Shown here: positions 28,366 to 41,873 of the stretch, piece after piece | How positions within the stretch are numbered: position 1 is the stretch's first letter | Layout: each line of letters starts with the position of its first letter | NCBI RefSeq assembly: GCF_000310205.1 | Contig: NZ_AMXE01000005.1 | Span: 1-64,000, forward strand | Source: Thauera linaloolentis 47Lol = DSM 12138 | Lineage (GTDB): Bacteria > Pseudomonadota > Gammaproteobacteria > Burkholderiales > Rhodocyclaceae | Direction: 5' to 3' | Length of the DNA: 64,000 bases | Made by a program: the position numbers and the translations under genes | Notes under the pieces: model-generated | What the model was told of the DNA's origin: nothing | The model's database searches: none | What the model saw: the letters and a program-made list of their open reading frames with translations, nothing else

Positions 28366-29271
28366 TCATTCAGCCGTCTGCACCGGCAGGCCTTCGGCCC
28401 AGGCGTTGCGCGCACGCCGCGCACGCTCGAAAACGGCTTCGAGCGCGTCGCCATCTCCCGCCGCAAGCATGCTTCGCAGGCCTGCCAGCTCGCCGAGGTA
28501 GGCATCCAGCTCGGCGAGCAGCGCCACACGGTTGGCCACGCAGATGTCGCGCCACATTTCCGGATGGCTGCCAGCGATGCGGGTGAAGTCGCGAAAACCG
28601 CTGGCGGCGTGCGAAAACAGCAGTTGCGCGTTGTCGCGCCGCGCAAGATCGTCCACCAGACCGAAAGCCAGCAGATGCGGTAGATGGCTGACGGCGGCAA
28701 ACACGCCGTCGTGCTCCTGCGGTGTCATGTCCACCACCGTCGCACCGCATGCCTGCCAGGCCGTGCGCACCGTCTCGACCGCATCGGCCCGGCTCTCGGC
28801 CAGCGGCGTCAGCACCACCTTGCGCTTGACGTAGAGATCGGCGAACGCTGCATCGACGCCGCTTTTTTCCGCGCCCGCGATCGGATGCGCCGGCACCACC
28901 TGCGGCAGATTCCGCCCGAGATGGCGATGAACGGCGTCGATCACGTCGCGCTTGGTGCTGCCCACATCGGTGACGACCGTCTCCGCGCCCAGATGCGGCG
29001 CCATCGCCGCCATGATCGCATCCATCTGCCCCACGGGCGCGGCAAGCAGGACCAGGTCGGCGCCGGCCAGGGCCTCTGCCCAGTCGCTGGCGATCTCGTC
29101 GATCACGCCCAGCTCCCGCGCGCGTTCGAGCGGCTCACGCCGCCGGCCGATGCCGACGATGCGGCCAACCGCCCCAGCGCACCGCAGCCCGAGCGCGAAC
29201 GAGCCGCCGATGAGGCCGACGCCGCAGATGACGAGCCTGCCGATCAGGGGCGGGGCCGTGCCGCCCGCCAT
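28366..29271 (-). CDS. tyrA: Prephenate dehydrogenase
   Basis: A 301-residue NAD-dependent enzyme of tyrosine synthesis. The Rossmann motif GVGLIG is at residues 17-22, and further marks are TDVGSTKRDV, PAHPIAGAEKSGVDAA and HDGVFAAVSHLPHLLAF. There is no fused chorismate mutase. The start at 29271 shares one base with the hisC stop (TGATG), so translation is probably coupled. Confidence 0.94.
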   Translation of the reverse strand: MAGGTAPPLIGRLVICGVGLIGGSFALGLRCAGAVGRIVGIGRRREPLERARELGVIDEIASDWAEALAGADLVLLAAPVGQMDAIMAAMAPHLGAETVVTDVGSTKRDVIDAVHRHLGRNLPQVVPAHPIAGAEKSGVDAAFADLYVKRKVVLTPLAESRADAVETVRTAWQACGATVVDMTPQEHDGVFAAVSHLPHLLAFGLVDDLARRDNAQLLFSHAASGFRDFTRIAGSHPEMWRDICVANRVALLAELDAYLGELAGLRSMLAAGDGDALEAVFERARRARNAWAEGLPVQTAE

Positions 29272-30368
29272 CAGGCCATCGCCTGCTTCAGCGCGGCAAT
29301 GAAACGCGCATTTTCTTCCGGCAGCCCGATCGACACCCGCAGCCAGTGCGGCATGCCGTAGCCGGCGATCGGACGCACGATCACACCTTGTTGCAGCAGC
29401 GCACGGTTGATGCCTGCGGCATCGCCGATCTTGAAGGTGACGAAGTTGCCGGCGGACGGGATCCACTCCAGCCCCAGTGCCGAAAACGCCTCGGTGAGCT
29501 GCAGCATGCCCCGCCGGTTGAGCTCGGCCGACTGGGCGAGGAACTCTTCGTCCTCCAGCGCCGCTTCCGCCGCCGCCAGCGCGACGCTGGAGACGTTGAA
29601 AGGCTGGCGCACGCGATTCATCAGGTCGGCGACCTCGGCATGCGCGATGCCGTAGCCCACCCGCAGGCCCGCCAGGCCATAGGCCTTGGAGAAGGTGCGC
29701 GACACCAGCAGGTTCGGGAAGCGCCCGATCCAGGCGATTGCGTCGTAGCGCTGCGCCGGCGACAGGTATTCGGTATAGGCCTCGTCGAGCACCACCAGCA
29801 CGTCCTGCGGCACCTCGTTCAGGAAGGCCTCGATCTGCGCCCCGGGCAGAAAGGTGCCGGTCGGGTTGTTGGGATTGGCGATGAAGACGATGCGGGTGTC
29901 TTCGCAGATCGCCGCTGCCATCGCGCCGAGATCGTGCCCGAAGTGCTTGGCCGGCACCTCGATGCCGCGCGCGCCGCGTGCCTGCGTGGCGAGCGGATAG
30001 ACGGCAAAGGCGTGCTGTGCATACACGGCCGAACACCCGGGGCCGAGGAAAGCCTGCGCGGCGATCTCGAGGATGTCGTTGGAGCCGTTGCCGATCACCA
30101 GTTGCTCGGGGCCAACACCAAACTTACGGCACAGCGCCGCCTTCAGCGCAAAGGCGCCGCCATCCGGATAGCGCGCCAGGTCACCCAACGCCGCACGCGC
30201 GGCATCGCGGGCATGCGTGCTCATTCCCAGCGGGTTCTCGTTCGAGGCCAGCTTGACGATACTGGCCTCGGCAATGCCCATTTCCCGCGCCAGCTCGGAG
30301 ATCGGCTTGCCCGGCTGGTAGGGCGTGATGGCGCGGATGTGATCCGGGGCGTGGCTGGCTACGCTCAT
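29271..30368 (-). CDS. hisC: Histidinol-phosphate / aromatic aminotransferase
   Basis: A 365-residue PLP-dependent aminotransferase. It shows LASNENPLG, IANPNNPTGTFL, VLDEAYTEY and the PLP lysine in SRTFSKAYGLAGLRVGYG. The location between pheA and tyrA suggests that it acts on aromatic keto acids as well as, or instead of, imidazole acetol phosphate. The start at 30368 is preceded by aggag; the longer frame to 30575 overlaps pheA. Confidence 0.92.
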   Translation of the reverse strand: MSVASHAPDHIRAITPYQPGKPISELAREMGIAEASIVKLASNENPLGMSTHARDAARAALGDLARYPDGGAFALKAALCRKFGVGPEQLVIGNGSNDILEIAAQAFLGPGCSAVYAQHAFAVYPLATQARGARGIEVPAKHFGHDLGAMAAAICEDTRIVFIANPNNPTGTFLPGAQIEAFLNEVPQDVLVVLDEAYTEYLSPAQRYDAIAWIGRFPNLLVSRTFSKAYGLAGLRVGYGIAHAEVADLMNRVRQPFNVSSVALAAAEAALEDEEFLAQSAELNRRGMLQLTEAFSALGLEWIPSAGNFVTFKIGDAAGINRALLQQGVIVRPIAGYGMPHWLRVSIGLPEENARFIAALKQAMA

Positions 30369-30442
30369 GACGGTCTCCTGGTGGCACGCGGCCTTGTTCG
30401 TTAAGCGGTCGAGACGGGCGGCAAGAGCCCACCCGGGTTCAT

Positions 30443-31513
30443 TCAGATGGCGGCAACCGGGTAGGAGCCAAGCACCTTCAGGAAAGCCGCACGATCGGCC
30501 AGCTCCACGAGCGCGGCCGCGACCCCGGCATCTTCCCTGTGTCCGTTGATGTCGGCATAGAACACGTATTCCCACAGACCCGACTGCGCGGGGCGCGACT
30601 GCAGCTTGGTCATGTCCACGCCATGGCGCGCGAGCGGCTCCAGCAAGGTATGGATCGCCCCCGGGCGGTTCGGCGCAGAGAACACCAGCGAGGTGCGGTC
30701 CTTGCCCGAAGGCCCGGCGTCATGGCTGGCGATCACCAGGAAGCGCGTGGTGTTGTTGGGTTCATCCTCGATGTTGGGGGCGAGGATGTTCAGGCCGTAG
30801 AGCTGGGCCGCGGCCTCGCCCGCGATCGCGCAGGACTCGGCATCCTCCCCCGCCAGGCGCGCCGCCTCGGCGTTGCTCGCCACCGGAATGCGCGGCAGAT
30901 GAGGCAGGTTGCGGTTCAGCCACTCATGGCACTGCGCCAGCGACTGCGCATGCGAATACAGGCGCTTGGCGGCGCCGATGCCATCGGCACGCGACATCAG
31001 TTGCTGGTGGATGCGCAGGTTGAGTTCGCCGCATACCTTGACCGGGCTGGCCAGTAGCAGGTCGAGCGTGATGCTGACCGCGCCCTCGGTCGAGTTCTCG
31101 ACCGGCACCACGCCATAGTCGACGTTGCCGGCCTCGACCGCGCGGAACACGTCCTCGATCGTCGCCATCGGCATGAAGGCGGGCGCCGAGCCGAACTGCT
31201 TGCGGCTGGCGCTTTCCGAGAATGTTCCGGCCGGGCCGAGATAGGCGATGCGCTGCGGGTGCTCCAGCCCGAGGCAGGCCGACATGATCTCGCGGAAGAT
31301 GGTCTTGACCGCATCCGCCGGCAGCGGCCCCCGATTGAGTTCCGCCAGGCGGCGCAGCACCTGCGCCTCGCGCTCCGGGCGATAGAAGGGGGCATGGCCC
31401 TGCTTCACCTCGCCCACGCGCTGCGCGCAGCGCGCGCGCTCGGACAGGCGGGCGAGGATCTCTTCATCGAGGCGGTCGATCTCGTTGCGCAGCTTCAGCA
31501 GTTCGTCGCTCAT
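30443..31513 (-). CDS. pheA: Chorismate mutase / prephenate dehydratase (P-protein)
   Basis: A 356-residue bifunctional enzyme of phenylalanine synthesis. Chorismate mutase covers about 1-85 (LRNEIDRLDEEILARLSERA), prephenate dehydratase about 90-265 (AYLGPAGTFSESA, VPVENSTEGAV, NNTTRFLVI), and an ACT regulatory domain the C-terminus (SLVFSAPNRPGAIHTLLEPL). The ACT domain implies feedback inhibition by phenylalanine. It lies 15 bases after serC. Confidence 0.96.
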   Translation of the reverse strand: MSDELLKLRNEIDRLDEEILARLSERARCAQRVGEVKQGHAPFYRPEREAQVLRRLAELNRGPLPADAVKTIFREIMSACLGLEHPQRIAYLGPAGTFSESASRKQFGSAPAFMPMATIEDVFRAVEAGNVDYGVVPVENSTEGAVSITLDLLLASPVKVCGELNLRIHQQLMSRADGIGAAKRLYSHAQSLAQCHEWLNRNLPHLPRIPVASNAEAARLAGEDAESCAIAGEAAAQLYGLNILAPNIEDEPNNTTRFLVIASHDAGPSGKDRTSLVFSAPNRPGAIHTLLEPLARHGVDMTKLQSRPAQSGLWEYVFYADINGHREDAGVAAALVELADRAAFLKVLGSYPVAAI

Positions 31514-31528
31514 GCTCGCTCCATCCCG

Positions 31529-32626
31529 TCAAGCCTTGCGCGCCGCGAAGTCGCGCATGAAGTCCACCAGGGCCTGCACGCCCGCCAGCGGCATCGCGTT
31601 GTAGATCGACGCACGCATGCCGCCCACCGACTTGTGTCCCTTGAGCTGCAACAGCCCCGCCGCCCTCGATTCGGCCAGGAAAGTATCATTGAGCCTTTCG
31701 TCCTTCAGGAAGAAAGGCACGTTCATGCGCGAGCGACAGGCCGGATCGATACGATTCTCGTAGAAATCACTGGCATCGAGAAAACCGTACAGCAGGCCGG
31801 CCTTGGCCACGTTGCGCGCCTCGATCGCCGCCACGCCGCCCTGGCGCTTGAGCCACTGGAACACCAGGCCGGCGATGTAGATGCCATAGGTAGGGGGCGT
31901 GTTGTACATCGAACCGTTGTCGGCCACGGTCTTGAAGTCGAACGCGCTCGGACAATGCGGCATCGCGCGGCCGAGCAGGTCTTCGCGCACGATGACGATG
32001 GTCAGGCCCGCCGGGCCGATGTTCTTCTGCGCACCGCCGAAGATGAGGCCGTACCTGGAGACGTCGATGACGCGCGACAGGATGTGCGAGGACATGTCGG
32101 CCACCACAGGCACCTCGTCGCGGCCGACCTGCGCGAGATCCGGCTCGAAAGGATATTCGACGCCGCCGATGGTCTCGTTGGTGCAGGTGAAGACATAGGC
32201 GGGGTCGGCCGACAGCTTCCATTCCGCCATCGGCGGCACGGTGATGAAGCCCCCCGCCTCGGACGAGGCGGCGATGTTCACCTCGGCGTAGTTGCGCGCT
32301 TCCTTCTGCGATTTCTGTGACCACGCACCGGTGACGACGTAGTCCGCCACCCGCTTTCCGCCCATCAGGTTCATCGGGATGATCGCGTTCGCCGCGATCG
32401 CCCCGCCCTGCATGAACAGGATGCGGTAGTTGGCCGGCACCGCCAGCAGTTCGCGCAGGTCGGCCTCGGCCTGCGCCGCGATGGCAGTGAACTCCTTGCC
32501 GCGATGGCTCATCTCCATCACGCCCATGCCCGAGCCCTGCCAGTCGAGCATCTCGTCGGCGGCCTGGCGCAGCACTTCCTCGGGCAGCGCCGCCGGACCG
32601 GCGCTGAAATTCCATACGCGACTCAT
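31529..32626 (-). CDS. serC: Phosphoserine aminotransferase
   Basis: A 365-residue PLP enzyme for serine and pyridoxine synthesis. The N-terminus [19 protein letters not shown] and the PLP lysine in [14 protein letters not shown] identify SerC. The start ATG at 32626 shares one base with the gyrA stop (TGATG); an upstream TTG at 32629 adds one residue and is unlikely. Confidence 0.97.
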   Translation of the reverse strand: MSRVWNFSAGPAALPEEVLRQAADEMLDWQGSGMGVMEMSHRGKEFTAIAAQAEADLRELLAVPANYRILFMQGGAIAANAIIPMNLMGGKRVADYVVTGAWSQKSQKEARNYAEVNIAASSEAGGFITVPPMAEWKLSADPAYVFTCTNETIGGVEYPFEPDLAQVGRDEVPVVADMSSHILSRVIDVSRYGLIFGGAQKNIGPAGLTIVIVREDLLGRAMPHCPSAFDFKTVADNGSMYNTPPTYGIYIAGLVFQWLKRQGGVAAIEARNVAKAGLLYGFLDASDFYENRIDPACRSRMNVPFFLKDERLNDTFLAESRAAGLLQLKGHKSVGGMRASIYNAMPLAGVQALVDFMRDFAARKA

Positions 32627-35289
32627 CAAGCTTCTCCCGGCTCGCCGGCCACGGGGGGCTCGCCCTGGTCTTCGTCCTCGGCCAGCTCCGCGCCATCGGG
32701 CAGATCCACGGCGGCGGCTTCGCCGTCCCCGCCCTCGCCTTCCGCGAGCATGCTCTCGTCGGACTCGGCGACCTTCTCGATGCTGGCCAGGAAGGTACCG
32801 TCATCGAGGTTGATCAGGGTCACGCCCTGGGTGGAGCGGCCCATCTCGCGGATGCTCTCGACGCTGGTGCGGATCAGCACGCCGCCGGTCGAGATGAGCA
32901 TGACTTCGTCACTCGGGTCGACCAGCACCGCGCCGACCAGCCTGCCGTTGCGGTCCGAGGTCTGGATCGCGATCATGCCCTTGGTGCCGCGGCCGTGGCG
33001 GGTGTATTCGGCCACCGGCGTACGCTTGCCGTAACCGTTCTCGGTCGCGGTCAGCACCGACTGCGACTCGTCCTTGGCGACCAGCATCGCGATCACCGCC
33101 TGGCCGTCTTCCAGCATCATGCCGCGTACGCCGCGCGCCTCGCGGCCCATCGGGCGCACGTCGGTCTCGGCGAAGCGCACCGCCTTGCCAGCGTCGGAGA
33201 ACAGCATCACGTCGCATTCGCCATCGGTGATGGCGACGCCGATCAGGTGGTCGCCATCGTCGAGGCTGACCGCGATGATGCCGGCCTTGCGCGGGTTGGA
33301 GAACGCGGTCAGCGCGGTCTTCTTGACCGTGCCTTCCGAGGTCGCCATGAAGACGAAGTGCTCTTCGTCGAACTCCTTGATCGGCAGCACGGCGGTGATC
33401 TTCTCGCCTTCGACCAGCGGGAAGAGATTGACGATCGGCTTGCCGCGCGAGTTGCGCGTGCCTTCGGGCACTTCGTACACCTTGAGCCAGTAACAGCGGC
33501 CGCGGCTGGAGAAGCACAGCACGGTGTCGTGGGTATTGGCGACGAAGAGATGGTCGATGAAGTCCTCGTCCTTCATCGAGGTCGCCTGCTTGCCGCGGCC
33601 GCCGCGGCGCTGGGCACGGTAGTCGGCCAGTGGCTGGCGCTTGAAGTAGCCGGTGTGCGACAGCGTGACGACCATGTCCTCCGGCGTGATCAGATCCTCG
33701 ATGTTGATCTCGGCGGTGTTCATCACCAGTTCGGAGCGGCGCGGGTCGCCGAACTGATTGCGGATCGCGCTCAGCTCTTCGACGATGATCGCGGTAATGC
33801 GCTCCGGCCGCGCCAGGATGTCGAGCAGGTCGGTGATGATGTCCATCACCTCGCGGTATTCGCCGACGATCTTGTCCTGCTCCAGCCCGGTCAGACGCTG
33901 CAGACGCAGTTCCAGGATGGCCTGGGCCTGGACCTCGGACAGGCGGTAGCCCTGCGCAGACAAGCCGAATTGCGGGTCCAGTCCTTCGGGCCGGTAGCTG
34001 TCGGCCATCGCGCGCGACAGCATCTCCTCGACCAGCGGCGAGCGCCAGGTACGCTCCATCAGGCCGCGCTTGGCGTCGGCCGGCGTCGGCGCGGCCTTGA
34101 TCAGGGCGATGATCTCGTCGACGTTGGACAGCGCCACCGCCAGGCCTTCGAGGATGTGGCCGCGATCGCGCGCCTTGCGCAGTTCGAAGATGGTGCGGCG
34201 GGTGACGACCTCACGCCGGTGCTCGAGGAAGCACACCAGCATCTGCTTGAGGTTGAGCAGGCGCGGCTTGCCGTCGACAAGCGCGACCATGTTCATGCCG
34301 AAGCTGTCCTGCAGCTGGGTGTGCTTGAACAGCTTGTTCAGCACCACCTCGGGCATCTCGCCGCGCTTGAGCTCGACCACCAGACGCATGCCGGACTTGT
34401 CGGATTCGTCGCGGATCTCGCTGATGCCCTCGATCTTCTTCTCGTTGACCAGTTCCGCCATGCGCTCCTGCAGCGTGCGCTTGTTGACCTGGTAGGGCAG
34501 CTCGTCGACGACGATGGCCTGGCGGTCGGTCTTGCCGATCGGCTCGAAGTGGGTGCGGGCGCGCATGATCACGCGGCCGCGGCCGGTACGGTAGCCTTCG
34601 TGCACGCCATGCAGGCCGTAGATCAGCCCGGCTGTCGGGAAGTCGGGCGCCTTGACGATGTCGATCAGCGCCTCGATGTCGGTGTCCGGATCTTCCAGCA
34701 GCTTCAGGCAGGCATCGACGATCTCGCCCAGGTTGTGCGGCGGAATGTTGGTCGCCATGCCGACCGCGATGCCGCTCGAACCGTTGATGAGCAGGTTGGG
34801 GATGCGCGCCGGCATGACCAGCGGCTCTCTCTCCGAGCCGTCGTAGTTCGGGCCGAAGTCGACCGTCTCCTTGTCGATGTCGGCCAGCAGTTCGTGGCCG
34901 ATGCGCGCCATGCGGATTTCGGTGTAACGCATCGCCGCGGCATTGTCGCCGTCGACCGAGCCGAAGTTGCCCTGGCCATCGACCAGCATGTAGCGCAGCG
35001 AGAAATCCTGCGCCATTCGCACGATGGTGTCGTAGACGGCGGTGTCGCCATGAGGGTGGTACTTGCCGATGACGTCGCCGACGATACGCGCGGATTTCTT
35101 GTAGGCGCGGTTCCAGTCGTTGGACAGCTCGTGCATCGCATACAGCACGCGGCGGTGCACCGGCTTGAGGCCGTCGCGCGCGTCGGGAAGTGCGCGGCCC
35201 ACGATCACGCTCATCGCGTAATCGAGGTAGGAGTGCCGCATCTCCTCTTCGAGGCTGATCGGCAGGGTTTCCTTGGCGAACTGAGTCAT
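32626..35289 (-). CDS. gyrA: DNA gyrase subunit A
   Basis: An 887-residue type II topoisomerase subunit. The catalytic tyrosine is Y122 (MRYTEIRMA). The quinolone-resistance region carries T83 and D87 in E. coli numbering, which coincides exactly here ([16 protein letters not shown]). The GyrA box [10 protein letters not shown] and a six-bladed C-terminal DNA-wrapping domain follow, with an acidic tail. It is GyrA rather than ParC because of the GyrA box. It is the first gene of the long minus-strand chain leading to cysM. Confidence 0.97.
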   Translation of the reverse strand: MTQFAKETLPISLEEEMRHSYLDYAMSVIVGRALPDARDGLKPVHRRVLYAMHELSNDWNRAYKKSARIVGDVIGKYHPHGDTAVYDTIVRMAQDFSLRYMLVDGQGNFGSVDGDNAAAMRYTEIRMARIGHELLADIDKETVDFGPNYDGSEREPLVMPARIPNLLINGSSGIAVGMATNIPPHNLGEIVDACLKLLEDPDTDIEALIDIVKAPDFPTAGLIYGLHGVHEGYRTGRGRVIMRARTHFEPIGKTDRQAIVVDELPYQVNKRTLQERMAELVNEKKIEGISEIRDESDKSGMRLVVELKRGEMPEVVLNKLFKHTQLQDSFGMNMVALVDGKPRLLNLKQMLVCFLEHRREVVTRRTIFELRKARDRGHILEGLAVALSNVDEIIALIKAAPTPADAKRGLMERTWRSPLVEEMLSRAMADSYRPEGLDPQFGLSAQGYRLSEVQAQAILELRLQRLTGLEQDKIVGEYREVMDIITDLLDILARPERITAIIVEELSAIRNQFGDPRRSELVMNTAEINIEDLITPEDMVVTLSHTGYFKRQPLADYRAQRRGGRGKQATSMKDEDFIDHLFVANTHDTVLCFSSRGRCYWLKVYEVPEGTRNSRGKPIVNLFPLVEGEKITAVLPIKEFDEEHFVFMATSEGTVKKTALTAFSNPRKAGIIAVSLDDGDHLIGVAITDGECDVMLFSDAGKAVRFAETDVRPMGREARGVRGMMLEDGQAVIAMLVAKDESQSVLTATENGYGKRTPVAEYTRHGRGTKGMIAIQTSDRNGRLVGAVLVDPSDEVMLISTGGVLIRTSVESIREMGRSTQGVTLINLDDGTFLASIEKVAESDESMLAEGEGGDGEAAAVDLPDGAELAEDEDQGEPPVAGEPGEA

Positions 35290-35682
35290 GCTCGATGGCG
35301 GCGAAAGCCGCGTGAATCAAAAACGGTCAATGCTACCACGAGCCCCCTCTAACGGCCGAACCGCAGCCACGGGCAAACCAGCCGGAACGGCTCTCCGCCG
35401 CCGGCGAACACCGTCGAGCGAGGCATCGGAAATGCACGAAAACCTGCACTCGGGCCCGGCCGGCACGCGAACCATGGAGAGTCTGCAGAGGGTTTCCTGC
35501 CGCCATCAACGACAGACCGCGCTGGAAGCGTACAGGGCACGCCCGGAAAGCCATCCAGGCCATCGCCGACATAGCGGCGGCATTCATATCGACTTGCGCC
35601 CTGCGGGGCCGAAGGGCCTTGCGCACCTCCGCCCCGCAAAGCTCGCCGGAAGCCATCAGCCCCCGGCAGCCAGGACGGCTGA
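35290..35682. other. 393-base noncoding region between azurin and gyrA
   Basis: No convincing gene was found on either strand; open frames here have the Arg/Pro-rich composition of GC-rich noncoding sequence and no recognisable domain. It must hold the gyrA promoter and the end of the azurin transcript. A short inverted repeat (atcagcc at 35655-35661, ggctgat at 35677-35683) lies at the azurin stop but lacks a T tract. Confidence 0.6.
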
Positions 35683-36126
35683 TCAGAACTTCAGCACGCC
35701 CTTCATCACCGCCCAGTGGCCGGGGAAGGAGCAGAAATACGTGTACTCCGTACCCGCCGCGAGCTTGGACACGTCGAACGTCACGGAATCCGACTCGCCG
35801 CCGCCGAGCAGCTTGGTATGGGCGACGATGCGGGCATCGCCGTCATTGAGGTAATCCTTGGCCGGACCGGCCTTGGCACCCTCTGCGGCCAGATCCTTGA
35901 CATCGGCGGTCTTCGCCAGCACCCAGTTGTGGCCCATCGACGCCTTGGCCAGCTTGCCGACGTGCTTCAGGGTCACCGTGAACTGCTTGCAGCTCTTGTC
36001 GACCACGATCTCCTTGAGGTTGAACTGCATCGCGTCATTGCCTTCGATGGTGGCCTCGCAAGCAGCCCAGGCCGGCGCAACAGTTGCGGACAGCAGAACG
36101 CAGGCGGCAATTTTCTTCAGTTTCAT
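35683..36126 (-). CDS. azu: Azurin, periplasmic blue copper protein
   Basis: A 147-residue type 1 copper electron carrier with a signal peptide (cleavage after AWA, about residue 21). The copper site is H66 (with the backbone carbonyl of G65, in MGHNWVL), C132, H137 and M141 ([13 protein letters not shown]). The structural disulfide is likely C23-C46. It shuttles electrons in the periplasm, for example to nitrite reductase or cytochrome peroxidase in relatives. A ggaga site precedes the ATG. The gene stands alone. Confidence 0.96.
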   Translation of the reverse strand: MKLKKIAACVLLSATVAPAWAACEATIEGNDAMQFNLKEIVVDKSCKQFTVTLKHVGKLAKASMGHNWVLAKTADVKDLAAEGAKAGPAKDYLNDGDARIVAHTKLLGGGESDSVTFDVSKLAAGTEYTYFCSFPGHWAVMKGVLKF

Positions 36127-36440
36127 CAGTATCTCCTATGATCGTATGACAAACAGGAACACATGCAACTACAACACTGACACAGGCAAACGCCAGGCAT
36201 CATATTGAATTCCGAAACGGAGAAAGCGGATTGGGGCCACTTCCAAGTCTGAACGAGAACCAATGCCGGCTATTGTGCGCTAGCACGCAGCCTGCCGCAA
36301 CGGCGCCCCCTCCCTCCACGCCCCGCCGTACCGCACTCGCCGCGCATGGCACGGCAATTTCGGCATGCTCGTCCCTTGAAATCTTCTTCCCCGCCCCAAC
36401 ATGGCGCTGAGGAACAGACATCAACAGGGAGCAGACACCC
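36127..36440. other. 314-base divergent intergenic region between azurin and grpE
   Basis: No gene was recognised. It contains the azurin upstream region (ribosome binding site ggaga, AT-richer stretch at about 36130-36220) and the sigma32-like promoter of grpE-dnaK-dnaJ at 36375-36402. The middle is GC-rich with no clear repeat. Confidence 0.6.
36375..36402 (+). promoter_or_regulatory. Sigma32-like heat-shock promoter of grpE-dnaK-dnaJ
   Basis: cttgaaa (36375-36381), 12-base spacer, then ccccaacat (36394-36402). This matches the sigma32 form CTTGAAA-N12-15-CCCCATxT closely. It lies 38 bases before the grpE start. Confidence 0.75.
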
Positions 36441-37007
36441 ATGCAGGACCCGAGCCAGAATCCGAACCCCGCGCCGGAACTCGAACAACGGCCCACCCCC
36501 GGCGAGACTGCGCCGACCGCGGAAAGCGCTGCGCCGGATGTGATGCAGAGCCTGGAGGAAACCCTGCGCCAGGCCGAACTGAAGGCCGCCGAACACCACG
36601 ATGCCTGGTTGCGCGCCAAGGCGGAGACCGAGAACGTCCGCCGCCGGGCACAAGATGACATTGCCAAGGCCTCGAAGTTCGCTGCCGAGAAGTTCGCCAG
36701 CGCGATGCTGCCGGTCAAGGACAGCCTCGAAGCCGCACTCGCGGTGGAGAACCAGACACTCGACAAGCTGCGCGAAGGCGTCGAGCTGACGCTGAAGCAG
36801 CTCGTGGCCGCATTCGAAGGCGCCAGCCTCGCCGAAGAGAACCCCCTCGGCCAGAAGTTCGATCCCAACAAGCACCAGGCGATCAGCACCGTCGCGTCGG
36901 ACGCCGAACCCAACACCGTCGTCACCGTGCTGCAGAAGGGCTATCTCCTCAACGAACGCGTCATCCGCCCGGCGCTGGTGATGGTCGCGAAGTCCAAGGA
37001 CCAGTAA
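36441..37007 (+). CDS. grpE: GrpE, nucleotide exchange factor of DnaK
   Basis: A 188-residue protein with a disordered Pro/Glu-rich N-terminus, a long coiled coil (about 36-90: [38 protein letters not shown]) and the C-terminal beta domain ([30 protein letters not shown]). It exchanges ADP for ATP on DnaK and acts as a thermosensor. It is the first gene of the heat-shock operon. Confidence 0.97.
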   Translation: MQDPSQNPNPAPELEQRPTPGETAPTAESAAPDVMQSLEETLRQAELKAAEHHDAWLRAKAETENVRRRAQDDIAKASKFAAEKFASAMLPVKDSLEAALAVENQTLDKLREGVELTLKQLVAAFEGASLAEENPLGQKFDPNKHQAISTVASDAEPNTVVTVLQKGYLLNERVIRPALVMVAKSKDQ

Positions 37008-37113
37008 GGAATCTGCGCGCAGCGGCTTGAAACGCCGGCGCGCCACCCCATATTCGAACCAGACCGGACGGCCATGCCGCTCCGCCACACCATTCAGACT
37101 CGAAGGAAAACTC

Positions 37114-39042
<1,929 letters not shown>

Positions 39043-39066
39043 TCGTCATTCTGGCGAATCCTTCGC

Positions 39067-39108
39067 GGCCGAGCCCCGCCGGAGCCCCGCTCCGGCGCCG
39101 GCTCGGCC
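39067..39108 (+). promoter_or_regulatory. Long GC-rich hairpin between dnaK and dnaJ
   Basis: An inner perfect stem cgccggagc/gctccggcg (39077-39085 with 39089-39097) is extended by an outer stem ggccgagcc/ggctcggcc (39067-39075 with 39100-39108). It is followed by tttgctt, a weak T tract. It may act as an attenuator or as an RNA-stability element favouring DnaK over DnaJ. Confidence 0.6.
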
Positions 39109-39138
39109 TTTGCTTGATACCAGACTGAGCGAAGCACC

Positions 39139-40254
<1,116 letters not shown>

Positions 40255-40299
40255 AAGCAGGGCCGTGCGAACGCGGAATCGGCTCTCGTCGCCCCATGG

Positions 40300-40336
40300 A
40301 AAATGGCCCGCCATCGGCATGATGGCGGGCCATTTT
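40300..40336. terminator. Bidirectional terminator between dnaJ and cysS
   Basis: A perfect 16-bp stem, aaaatggcccgccatc (40300-40315) with gatggcgggccatttt (40321-40336), loop ggcat. A and T tracts at its ends serve the converging dnaJ and cysS transcripts. Confidence 0.88.
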
Positions 40337-40388
40337 CGTCAGGAAAGCCTCGGGATCATGCCGGCCCTGCCGGCCGGCAGCGGCTCGA

Positions 40389-41774
40389 TCAGGCGCGGCG
40401 CCAGGCCGTACCGCCCGGGCCGTCCTCCAGAATGACCCCGGCCTCGGCCAGCTCGGCGCGAATGCGGTCGGCTTCGGCGTAGTTCTTGCCTTTCTTGGCC
40501 GCCGCACGCGCGGCGATGCGGGCCTCGATCGCCTCGGCGTCCAAGCCCCCGGCATCCGGCGCCCCCGCCTGCAGGAAAACCACCGGATCGCGCTCCAGCA
40601 GCCCCAGCACGGCGCCCAGGGCCTTCAACTGCCGCGCGAACCCAGGCGATGCGCTGCGATTGACCTCGTTGGCCAACTCGAACAGCACCGCCACCGCTTC
40701 GGCGGTATTGAAATCGTCGTCCATGGCCGCACGGAAGCGCTTCGCATGGGATTCGCTCCAGTCGACCGCGATTTCGCCTTCGGCCGGCATGTTCTTCAGG
40801 GCCGTGTAGAGGCGCGTCAGCGCGCTGCGTGCATCCTCCAGGTGGGCATCCGAATAGTTGAGCGCGCTGCGGTAATGGGCGCGCAGGATGAAGAAGCGCA
40901 CCACCTCGGGGTCGTATTTCTGCAATACCTCGCGGATGGTGAAGAAGTTGCCGAGCGACTTCGACATCTTCTCGTCGTCGACGCGCACGAAGCCGTTGTG
41001 CATCCAGTAATTGACGAAGACATGACCATGCGCGCCCTCGGACTGGGCGATTTCGTTCTCGTGGTGGGGAAACTGCAGATCCATGCCGCCGCCATGGATG
41101 TCGAAATGGTCGCCGAGCAGATCCGAGCTCATTGCCGAGCACTCGATGTGCCAGCCCGGCCGGCCCGCGCCCCACGGCGAATCCCATTTCACTTCGCCCG
41201 GCTCCTCGGCCTTGGCGTGCTTCCACAACACGAAGTCGAGCGGATCGTTCTTGTCCTGGGCGACGTCCACGCGCTCGCCTGCGCGCAGCTCATCGAGGGA
41301 CTTGCCCGACAGTTTGCCGTAGCCCGCAAACTTGCGCACGGCGTAACAGACGTCGCGGTTGGCGGCGACATAGGCCAGGCCCTTCTGTTCCAGGCGCGAG
41401 ATCAGGCTCTGCATCTGCGCGACGTAATCGGTGGCGCGCGGTTCAAAGTCGGGGCGCAGCACGCCCAGCGCATCGGCGTCCTCGTGCATGGCGGCGATGA
41501 AGCGGTCGGTCAACTGGCGGATGGACTCGCCGTTATCCTGCGCGCGGCGGATGATCTTGTCGTCGATGTCGGTGATGTTGCGCACGTACTTCACATCCAG
41601 CCCGCTGGCGCGCAGCCAGCGCGCCACCATGTCGAAAACCACCATCACGCGCGCATGGCCGAGGTGACAGAAGTCGTACACCGTCATGCCGCACACGTAC
41701 ATGCGGACCTTGCCAGGCTCGATCGGGGTAAAGGCTTCCTTGTTGCGCGAAAGGGTGTTGTAGATGGAAAGCAT
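40389..41774 (-). CDS. cysS: Cysteinyl-tRNA synthetase
   Basis: A 461-residue class I synthetase. The HIGH-type motif is CHLGHARV, the KMSKS motif is KMSKSLGN, and the zinc site includes [23 protein letters not shown] and HHENEIAQ. The start [15 protein letters not shown] at 41774 is typical; the open frame upstream to 42071 covers the promoter region of ppiA and is not coding. Confidence 0.97.
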   Translation of the reverse strand: MLSIYNTLSRNKEAFTPIEPGKVRMYVCGMTVYDFCHLGHARVMVVFDMVARWLRASGLDVKYVRNITDIDDKIIRRAQDNGESIRQLTDRFIAAMHEDADALGVLRPDFEPRATDYVAQMQSLISRLEQKGLAYVAANRDVCYAVRKFAGYGKLSGKSLDELRAGERVDVAQDKNDPLDFVLWKHAKAEEPGEVKWDSPWGAGRPGWHIECSAMSSDLLGDHFDIHGGGMDLQFPHHENEIAQSEGAHGHVFVNYWMHNGFVRVDDEKMSKSLGNFFTIREVLQKYDPEVVRFFILRAHYRSALNYSDAHLEDARSALTRLYTALKNMPAEGEIAVDWSESHAKRFRAAMDDDFNTAEAVAVLFELANEVNRSASPGFARQLKALGAVLGLLERDPVVFLQAGAPDAGGLDAEAIEARIAARAAAKKGKNYAEADRIRAELAEAGVILEDGPGGTAWRRA

Positions 41775-41844
41775 CGGCGAAATCGGAAAACGGTGAGAAG
41801 GAACGGTTGGAGGAAACGACGGGATGCGCACGCTGTCGGTGCGA

Positions 41845-41873
41845 TTGTGAGGGGTGGGGCTTGTTGCTAGAAT
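41845..41873 (+). promoter_or_regulatory. Putative sigma70 promoter of the ppiA-ppiB-lpxH group
   Basis: ttgtga (41845-41850), 17-base spacer, tagaat (41868-41873) on the plus strand. It lies in the divergent cysS-ppiA region, about 160 bases before the ppiA start. Confidence 0.6.

Noticed and set aside
32626-35289. Thr at GyrA position 83 as a quinolone-resistance mutation
   Set aside because: Thr is the normal residue at this position in many proteobacteria such as Pseudomonas, so it is not evidence of acquired resistance.
35288-35854. Plus-strand open frame between gyrA and azurin
   Set aside because: It overlaps the azurin gene on the other strand, has low-complexity Arg/Pro/Ala composition and no recognisable motif.
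36127-36180. Possible azurin promoter TTGCAT-N16-TACGAT on the minus strand
   Set aside because: The -10 would lie only 14 bases before the ATG, so the transcript would lose its own ribosome binding site. No convincing FNR/ANR-type box was found either.
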